A DNA stretch of 10,802 nt from NCBI GenBank assembly GCA_029864065.1, contig JAOTUD010000047.1, positions 1-10,802 on the forward strand, given 5' to 3'. The stretch is from Gammaproteobacteria bacterium. GTDB taxonomy: Bacteria > Pseudomonadota > Gammaproteobacteria > GCA-001735895. The translations under genes were made by a program, and so were the position numbers. How positions within the stretch are numbered: the stretch's first letter is position 1; the number at the start of each line of letters is the position of its first letter. Below the pieces are notes generated by a model, which saw only the letters and a list, made by a program, of their open reading frames with translations, was not told where the DNA came from and ran no database searches. Positions 6,641 to 10,802 of this stretch are shown one piece after another.

Positions 6641-7282
6641 CTAGCGGTTCAGCAAGGCCAGGCGTTCCGGGGTGCCGATATCGACCCAGCCGCCATGGAA
6701 TACTTCACCGGTTACTCGGTGATCGTCCGCGGCCGCGCGCAGCAGCGGCGCCAGCGCGCGTTTACCCGCGGCGAGCCCGTCGAAAAACTCGCGCTGGTAC
6801 TGCGCGATACCGCTGAAGGTATAGCGCGGAGAACCATTATTAGCGACCACCGACTGGTCCAGCGTGAAATCGCCTTCGGGATTATGCCCGGGGTTGTCGA
6901 CCAGTACCAGGTGCGCCCTGCTGTCGATTTGCCGTAACCCGCCAAAGTCGTAATCGGTAAAAATATCGGCGTTGACGACGACGAAGCGTTCCCCCAGCAG
7001 CGGTAGCGCCTGCACGATGCCGCCCGCAGTTTCGAGCGCCTCGGCTTCCTCGCTGTATTCGATCTTGAGCCCGAAACCGCGCCCGTCACTGAGCAATCCG
7101 CGAATCCGCTCACCGAGCCAGCTCAGGTTGACGACGATATCGGTAAACCCGGCAGCGCCGAGCGCCTCGAGATGATAAACGATCAACGGTTTGCCACGCA
7201 CTTCGAGTAGAGGTTTCGGCACGGCGTCGGTCAACGGTCGCATCCGCTCGCCGCGCCCGGCCGCCAGTATCATCGCTTTCAT
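6641..7282 (-). CDS. murU: N-acetylmuramate alpha-1-phosphate uridylyltransferase
   Basis: A 213-residue cytoplasmic sugar-1-phosphate nucleotidyltransferase. MurU joins UTP and MurNAc-1-phosphate to make UDP-MurNAc, letting recycled cell-wall sugar bypass the fosfomycin-sensitive MurA step. Visible motifs: the nucleotide-binding signature AAGRGERMRPLTDAVPKPLL (7-26), ETAGGI (84-89), VVVNADIF (101-108) with the metal-binding Asp106, and WVDIGTPERL (199-208). The frame is open further upstream, but the start MKAMILAAG at 7282 is the family N-terminus; the extension only reads back through the amgK 3' end. It starts 7 nt after the amgK stop, and that adjacency strongly favours MurU over other NDP-sugar pyrophosphorylases, as in Pseudomonas putida. 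Specificity is inferred from context rather than residues. Confidence 0.9.
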   Translation of the reverse strand: MKAMILAAGRGERMRPLTDAVPKPLLEVRGKPLIVYHLEALGAAGFTDIVVNLSWLGERIRGLLSDGRGFGLKIEYSEEAEALETAGGIVQALPLLGERFVVVNADIFTDYDFGGLRQIDSRAHLVLVDNPGHNPEGDFTLDQSVVANNGSPRYTFSGIAQYQREFFDGLAAGKRALAPLLRAAADDHRVTGEVFHGGWVDIGTPERLALLNR

Positions 7283-7289
7283 GGCCGCT

Positions 7290-8285
7290 TCACCGCGCCG
7301 CGAGCGCCTCGACCCGCTGGCCGAGACCCAGTTGTTCGAGCATCGACAGCAGACCGGCCATCGCGGTTTCACTGGCGCCGACCTGTCGCAGGTATGCGAA
7401 GGTGCGCGGAATATCCTTGAGGTAGCCCGATTTACCATCGCGAATGCTAAGCCGCGAAAAAATCCCGATCGCCTTCAGATGACGCTGAATGCCCATCAGG
7501 TCGAACCAGCGCAAAAACTGCTCAGCCTCGACCGCGACGAGTCCGTTGACGCGCGCAAGCTCGTAGTAGTCGAGCGCGAGTTGCGCGACGCGTGGCGGCG
7601 GCCAGTCGATATAACAGTCGCGCAGCAGAGATACCAGGTCATAGGTGACGGGACCCCTGACCGCATCCTGAAAATCGAGGATACCCGGATTGCCCCGCTC
7701 GAGCCGCATCAGGTTGCGCGCATGATAATCGCGGTGCACGAAAACCTGCGGCTGCGCCAGTGCATTCTCGACCAGCACCCGCCGGGTCCCTTGCCATATG
7801 GCCTGCTGTTGCCGATCGAGCTCGATGCCCAGCAGCTTGCCCAGAAACCAGTCGCTGAACAGGTCCATTTCCCGGTTCAACAGCGCTGCGTCGTAGGGCG
7901 GCAGGTCATCGGCGTCGATCCGCGTTTGCATTGCCAGCAGCGCCGCCAGCGCATCTCCGTAGAGCGTGGCCTCGGACTCGGGTGTCAGCAACGACAGGTA
8001 GTCGCTGCTACCGAAATCGGTGAGCACCAGGAATCCCTGCGCGAGGTCCTGCGCGATGATTTCGGGCGCACTGAGGCCGGCACCGCGCAGCTTCTGCGCT
8101 ACCGCGATGAACTGATCGCAGGGTTCCTGCCGCGGCGGCGCGTCCATGACGATCCAGGAGTCAGCGGCGGTCTGCAGGCGCAAGTAAGCGCGAAAACTGG
8201 CGTCCTCAGAGGCGGGGCTCAGGCGATAATCCCGGTAACCCAGCGACGCCAGCCATCGATGCAATTGGGTCGATCTGTCAGTCAT
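7290..8285 (-). CDS. amgK: N-acetylmuramate/N-acetylglucosamine kinase (anomeric kinase)
   Basis: AmgK phosphorylates the anomeric hydroxyl of MurNAc (and GlcNAc) with ATP, giving the alpha-1-phosphate used by MurU in peptidoglycan recycling. This 331-residue protein has the aminoglycoside-phosphotransferase kinase fold: a nucleotide-binding N-lobe with SFRAYLRL (30-37), a hinge around FLVLTDFG (85-92), the catalytic loop HRDYHARNLM (184-193, catalytic Asp186) and the metal-binding ILDFQD (202-207, Asp204), then GPVTYDLVSLLRDCYIDWP (211-229), which is characteristic of the AmgK group. Length is normal. Start ATG at 8285 is the first in the frame and gives the usual N-terminus. It heads a two-gene operon with murU and is divergent from mazG across a 74-nt spacer. 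Confidence 0.93.
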   Translation of the reverse strand: MTDRSTQLHRWLASLGYRDYRLSPASEDASFRAYLRLQTAADSWIVMDAPPRQEPCDQFIAVAQKLRGAGLSAPEIIAQDLAQGFLVLTDFGSSDYLSLLTPESEATLYGDALAALLAMQTRIDADDLPPYDAALLNREMDLFSDWFLGKLLGIELDRQQQAIWQGTRRVLVENALAQPQVFVHRDYHARNLMRLERGNPGILDFQDAVRGPVTYDLVSLLRDCYIDWPPPRVAQLALDYYELARVNGLVAVEAEQFLRWFDLMGIQRHLKAIGIFSRLSIRDGKSGYLKDIPRTFAYLRQVGASETAMAGLLSMLEQLGLGQRVEALAAR

Positions 8286-8309
8286 TTGGCAGTAACGGCT
8301 GCGATCCTG

Positions 8310-8337
8310 TTAAAAGGCCGGTATTATCCGGTTTTTA
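8310..8337 (+). promoter_or_regulatory. Imperfect inverted repeat with TATTAT core in the divergent amgK/mazG spacer
   Basis: The 74-nt spacer contains AAAAGGCCGG-TATTAT-CCGGTTTTT (8312-8336): CCGG/CCGG arms flanking a TATTAT, extended by A and T runs with a 2-nt asymmetry. TATTAT (8322-8327) is a plausible -10 for mazG, and its complement (GATAAT, 8328-8323) a plausible -10 for amgK. No convincing -35 sits at 16-18 nt on either strand. A shared operator/promoter is the simplest reading. Confidence 0.4.
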
Positions 8338-8359
8338 TTCAGGCAAAGCCATACAACCG

Positions 8360-9142
8360 ATGAGCGCTATCGAAAACCTGCTGCAAGTCATGAAAGATTT
8401 ACGCGACCCTGAAAACGGCTGCCCCTGGGATATCCGTCAGACCAGCGCATCCATCGCGCCCTATACGCTGGACGAGACCCACGAGTTACTCGATGCGATC
8501 GAGCGCGACGATACCGAAAATCTGCGCGAGGAACTGGGCGACCTGCTGTTCAATATCGTGTTTCACGCGCGCATCGCCGAGGAAAAAGGCCAGTTCGATT
8601 TCGACGATGTCGCCCAGGGCATTACCGACAAGATGCTGCGCCGCCATCCGCACGTGTTTGGCGACCAAAGCGGCGAACCGGTCAGCGATGAAGACCTGTC
8701 GCAACAGTGGCAGGCGCTCAAGCAGCAGGAAAAGTCGCAGCGGCAACCGTCCCCGCTGGGCACCGATTCCGCCTCCAGTTCGGCCATGTATCGCGCCCGC
8801 CAGATTCAGCAGGAGGCGGCCGGATTTGGCTTCGACTGGCCCGATATCAACCCGGTTTTCGACAAGCTAGAGGAGGAGCTGGCGGAACTGAAGCACGCCT
8901 TCGGCAGCGGTGACAGGGATGCCATCAGCGACGAGCTCGGCGACCTGTTGTTCGTGTGCGTCAACCTCGCTCGTCACGCCGGGGTCAACGCCGAAATGTC
9001 GCTGCGTAGAACCAACCGGAAGTTTTTGCGGCGTTTTGCGCACGTACAGAGCCAGATGGCAGCTTCGGGTATCGACATGGACCAGCGGCAGCTCGAAAAG
9101 ATGGAACAGTTCTGGCAAGAATCCAAGGACCTGGTCGGGTAA
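8360..9142 (+). CDS. mazG: Nucleoside triphosphate pyrophosphohydrolase
   Basis: MazG hydrolyses (d)NTPs to the monophosphate and PPi, cleaning the nucleotide pool and, in E. coli, opposing (p)ppGpp accumulation. This 260-residue protein is full length with tandem MazG domains. N-terminal domain: NGCPWD (19-24), DETHE (38-42) and EELGD (57-61). C-terminal domain, the catalytic one in E. coli: EEELAE (171-176) and DELGD (191-195), giving the EExxE...ExxD metal site. HPHVFGD (96-102) and AGFGFDWPD (154-162) are also diagnostic. ATG 8360 gives the canonical N-terminus but has no obvious Shine-Dalgarno; if TATTAT at 8322 is the -10, the leader is only about 26 nt. The TetR gene follows after 5 nt, so the two are likely co-transcribed. 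Confidence 0.97.
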   Translation: MSAIENLLQVMKDLRDPENGCPWDIRQTSASIAPYTLDETHELLDAIERDDTENLREELGDLLFNIVFHARIAEEKGQFDFDDVAQGITDKMLRRHPHVFGDQSGEPVSDEDLSQQWQALKQQEKSQRQPSPLGTDSASSSAMYRARQIQQEAAGFGFDWPDINPVFDKLEEELAELKHAFGSGDRDAISDELGDLLFVCVNLARHAGVNAEMSLRRTNRKFLRRFAHVQSQMAASGIDMDQRQLEKMEQFWQESKDLVG

Positions 9143-9147
9143 CGGAA

Positions 9148-9732
9148 ATGACTCGAAGCCGGCTCAAGACGGAACAGCGCATCATCGATGCGGTCGGCAC
9201 GATATTGCTGGAACAGGGCTACCCGGCGGTCGGCATCAACGCCATCGCGCGCCAGGCAGGCTGCGACAAGGTATTGATTTATCGATATTTTGGCGGATTC
9301 GACGAATTGTTGCTGGCGTTTGCAGAAACCACCACGCTGTGGTGGGAGGTCGATGAAATCATTACCGAGACGGCTGCCGATTGCGCGTTGATCGCGCTGC
9401 CAGATTTGCTGCAGATCCTGCTCGATCGCTACGTCACCGCGCTGGAATCGCGCCCGCTGGCGCTCGAAATCATGGCCTGGGAAATGTCGGCGCAAAACAA
9501 CCTGACCAACGCGCTGGCGCGCACCCGCGGGGAACGCGGCATGGAGCTGGTCAAGCGCATTCGCGGTTACTATCAACAGCCGAATATCGATATCGGCGGC
9601 ATCCTCGGCGTGTTCGGCGCCGCGATCAATTACCTCGTCATCCGCACGCGCAAGCAGCCGCAACAGTACAAGACCGAAGAATGGTGGCGCTTGCAGCAAA
9701 CGATCGCGAAGCTGCTGCAGGCCTATGCCTGA
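9148..9732 (+). CDS. TetR/AcrR-family transcriptional regulator
   Basis: A 194-residue DNA-binding protein. The N-terminal TetR domain spans about residues 8-55: TEQRIIDAVGTILLEQGY (8-25), then the helix-turn-helix with INAIARQAGCDKVLIYRYFGG (30-50) and the usual FDELL. The C-terminal half (60-194) is the helical ligand and dimerisation domain, with no family that I recognise. TetR proteins generally repress by binding a palindromic operator and release on ligand binding. Its target is not evident: it is embedded between mazG (5 nt gap) and the HExxH gene (8 nt overlap) rather than divergent from a transporter. No strong Shine-Dalgarno is seen. Confidence 0.9.
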   Translation: MTRSRLKTEQRIIDAVGTILLEQGYPAVGINAIARQAGCDKVLIYRYFGGFDELLLAFAETTTLWWEVDEIITETAADCALIALPDLLQILLDRYVTALESRPLALEIMAWEMSAQNNLTNALARTRGERGMELVKRIRGYYQQPNIDIGGILGVFGAAINYLVIRTRKQPQQYKTEEWWRLQQTIAKLLQAYA

Positions 9733-10219
9733 CGATGTGCTGCGCCTGGCGGATATAGACCCCGCTCCGCTGTCGCGCCTGCTGGCGCGCTTCGAACTGC
9801 AGCTGCATATCGGTGCGGCCGAAGAGCCGATTCCGGGCAGCTACTGGGGCGACGCGGAAGCCGGATTGCGGGCAAACCGGCTGCATGCTCGTAACGACAC
9901 CCCGCTGCATTCGATTCTGCACGAGGCCAGCCATTTCATCTGCATGGATTCCGCGCGTAGACGCGGGCTAAATACCGACGCCGGCAGCGACGACGACGAG
10001 GAAAGCGCCGTGTGCTACCTGCAAATCCTGCTCGCGGACGAGCTCGACGGGCCGGGTCGCGAGCGCCTGTTTGCGGATATGGATGCCTGGGGCTACAGCT
10101 TCCGCCTCGGTTCGAGCAGGGCCTGGTTCGATCAGGATGCCGGGGACGCGCTCGCCTGGCTGGTAGAACGCGGCCTGCTGGACGAGCTGCAACGCCCCCG
10201 GTTCCGACTGCGCGCCTGA
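9725..10219 (+). CDS. Conserved HExxH putative metalloprotein, EpmC-like
   Basis: A 164-residue soluble protein with HEASH (66-70), a zincin-type HExxH metal motif inside a hydrophobic helix (LHSILHEASHFICM), followed by an acidic stretch GSDDDEESAVCYLQ (87-100) that could supply the third ligand. The order (an EPI..Y segment, an N-R-x-x-A-x-x-D segment, HExSH, then an acidic E-containing helix) recalls EpmC/YfcM, the Fe(II) hydroxylase of elongation factor P, but the match is distant and I would not give that name. An M48/M78-like peptidase is another possibility. The C-terminal part DMDAWGYSFRLGSSRAWFDQDAGDALAWL is typical of a conserved hypothetical family in proteobacteria. It overlaps the TetR gene by 8 nt, so translation is probably coupled. 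There is no signal peptide. Confidence 0.8.
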   Translation: MPDDVLRLADIDPAPLSRLLARFELQLHIGAAEEPIPGSYWGDAEAGLRANRLHARNDTPLHSILHEASHFICMDSARRRGLNTDAGSDDDEESAVCYLQILLADELDGPGRERLFADMDAWGYSFRLGSSRAWFDQDAGDALAWLVERGLLDELQRPRFRLRA

Positions 10220-10270
10220 CTAAAGCGGGAAAAGCAGGCCGGAATCGAGCATTTATTGCGCGCTTTGCGC

Positions 10271-10297
10271 TAAAGATTTGACGCTCCCGACCGATAT
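10271..10297 (+). promoter_or_regulatory. Sigma-28 (FliA) promoter of pomA
   Basis: TAAAGATT (10271-10278), exactly 11 nt, then ACCGATAT (10290-10297). The enterobacterial sigma-28 consensus is TAAAGTTT-N11-GCCGATAA, so this matches 13 of 16 positions with the right spacing. It lies 77 nt before the pomA start codon and on the correct strand, as expected for a late flagellar motor gene. Confidence 0.75.
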
Positions 10298-10362
10298 CAC
10301 CCATACGAGCATACTCGCGCTTTTGCTCGGTACTGGATTTACGCTTTGCCAAGATTGTAAAC

Positions 10363-10367
10363 AGGAG
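10363..10367 (+). promoter_or_regulatory. Ribosome binding site of pomA
   Basis: AGGAG ends 7 nt before the GTG at 10375 and fixes that non-ATG codon as the start; no in-frame ATG fits the conserved N-terminus. Confidence 0.75.
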
Positions 10368-10374
10368 CAACTGG

Positions 10375-10802
10375 GTGGACATCGCTACACTTGTCGGATT
10401 CTTACTGGCATACGTCATCATCGGTACTGCAATCAGCCTCGGTGGCCCTTTCATACTGTTTGTCAATGCGCCTTCGCTGCTAATCGTGATCGGCGGCACT
10501 TTCGCCGTGACCCTGATGCGAATTACGCTGACCAATTTCTTCGGCTCGTTCAAAATCGCGCTCAAGGGATTCTTTTACCGACTCGACGCCCCGCAAAGCC
10601 TGATCGAGGAATCGGTCGAACTCGCCAACGTCGCGCGCAAGGAAGGCATACTGGCGCTGGAGGGCCGAGAAATCAGCAACACCTTCCTCGAGCGTGGCAT
10701 CGGTCTGTGCATCGACGGTCATGCGCCCGAGGTCGTCAAGAACCTGCTGGCCAAGGATATCAACATGTCGATCGAACGGCATACGATCGGGGCCGACATG
10801 TT
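10375..10802 (+). CDS. pomA: Flagellar stator protein PomA (MotA/TolQ/ExbB family), 5' part
   Basis: The first 142 residues of a stator subunit of the flagellar motor; with PomB it conducts Na+ (or H+) and turns the rotor. The GTG start gives MDIATLVGFLLAYVIIGTAI, which lines up with Vibrio PomA from its first residue. Two membrane segments are present (about 1-25 and 33-50), then the cytoplasmic loop. Arg88 and Glu96 in ARKEGILALEG occupy the same positions as the PomA residues known to work with FliG, and NTFLERGI (102-109) and DGHAPEVV (114-121) follow the family. No gap or extra segment relative to PomA is visible. The gene runs off the window, so the last two membrane segments and the expected pomB/motB are not seen. 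The FliA-like promoter 77 nt upstream fits its role. Na+ rather than H+ coupling is inferred from PomA similarity. Confidence 0.93.
   Translation, partial: MDIATLVGFLLAYVIIGTAISLGGPFILFVNAPSLLIVIGGTFAVTLMRITLTNFFGSFKIALKGFFYRLDAPQSLIEESVELANVARKEGILALEGREISNTFLERGIGLCIDGHAPEVVKNLLAKDINMSIERHTIGADM

Noticed and set aside
7283..7438. N-terminal extension of murU to 7438
   Set aside because: The extra 52 residues only read the amgK 3' end in another frame; the conserved N-terminus MKAMILAAG begins at 7282.
7191..8363. 390-codon plus-strand open frame opposite amgK
   Set aside because: It is antisense to a gene with intact kinase motifs; its composition is the typical shadow of a GC-rich coding strand.
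10221..10247. A second sigma-28 site starting at TAAAGCGG
   Set aside because: The sequence 11 nt downstream (CGGAATCG) does not match GCCGATAA.
10258..10270. Hairpin GCGC-GCTTT-GCGC as terminator of the mazG operon
   Set aside because: The stem is only 4 bp and there is no T-tract.

Overview
The window looks like chromosomal DNA of a free-living, flagellated gammaproteobacterium. Base composition is GC-rich with matching codon use throughout. The gene set points the same way: AmgK/MurU cell-wall recycling, NadC, MazG, a PomA-type stator protein behind a FliA-like promoter, and a Na+/phosphate carrier. I see no insertion sequence, phage gene, CRISPR array, tRNA or rRNA. The lineage is inferred from gene content, not from a marker gene.

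Layout. Bases 2-3902 hold a tight plus-strand cluster: the 3' end of an aldehyde dehydrogenase, a ClC-family anion channel/transporter with C-terminal CBS domains, nadC, and a DMT/EamA permease. Gaps are 50, 3 and -4 nt, so one transcript is likely. A 170-nt, relatively AT-rich spacer with a TATAAT box and a perfect 8-bp inverted repeat leads to a Na+/Pi cotransporter with a C-terminal PhoU-like domain (about 4073-5782). A small exported DUF4019 protein follows (5917-6333). A 307-nt spacer between convergent genes (6334-6640) has no recognisable gene but carries three strong Shine-Dalgarno-like sequences and a small hairpin. On the minus strand, amgK (8285-7290) and murU (7282-6641) form a two-gene peptidoglycan-recycling operon. 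Divergently, mazG, a TetR-family regulator and an HExxH metalloprotein run from 8360 to 10219 with almost no gaps. The window ends inside pomA (from 10375), preceded by a good match to a sigma-28 (FliA) promoter.

How the genes fit together. The window is mostly housekeeping and accessory metabolism rather than one system. AmgK and MurU act in sequence: sugar to sugar-1-phosphate to UDP-MurNAc. The pomA promoter fits late-class flagellar control. The permease, ClC and Na+/Pi genes are membrane transport functions with unknown physiological partners here.

Most unusual points. (1) The ClC protein has Tyr in place of the gating glutamate, Val in place of the internal proton glutamate, and a divergent selectivity filter, so it is probably not a standard 2Cl-/H+ exchanger. 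(2) Translation starts are often non-ATG: TTG for the permease, GTG for pomA, an apparent ATT for the Na+/Pi carrier and possibly CTG for ClC. (3) The pomA upstream region has a textbook-spaced FliA promoter. I did not find a clear new multi-gene system.
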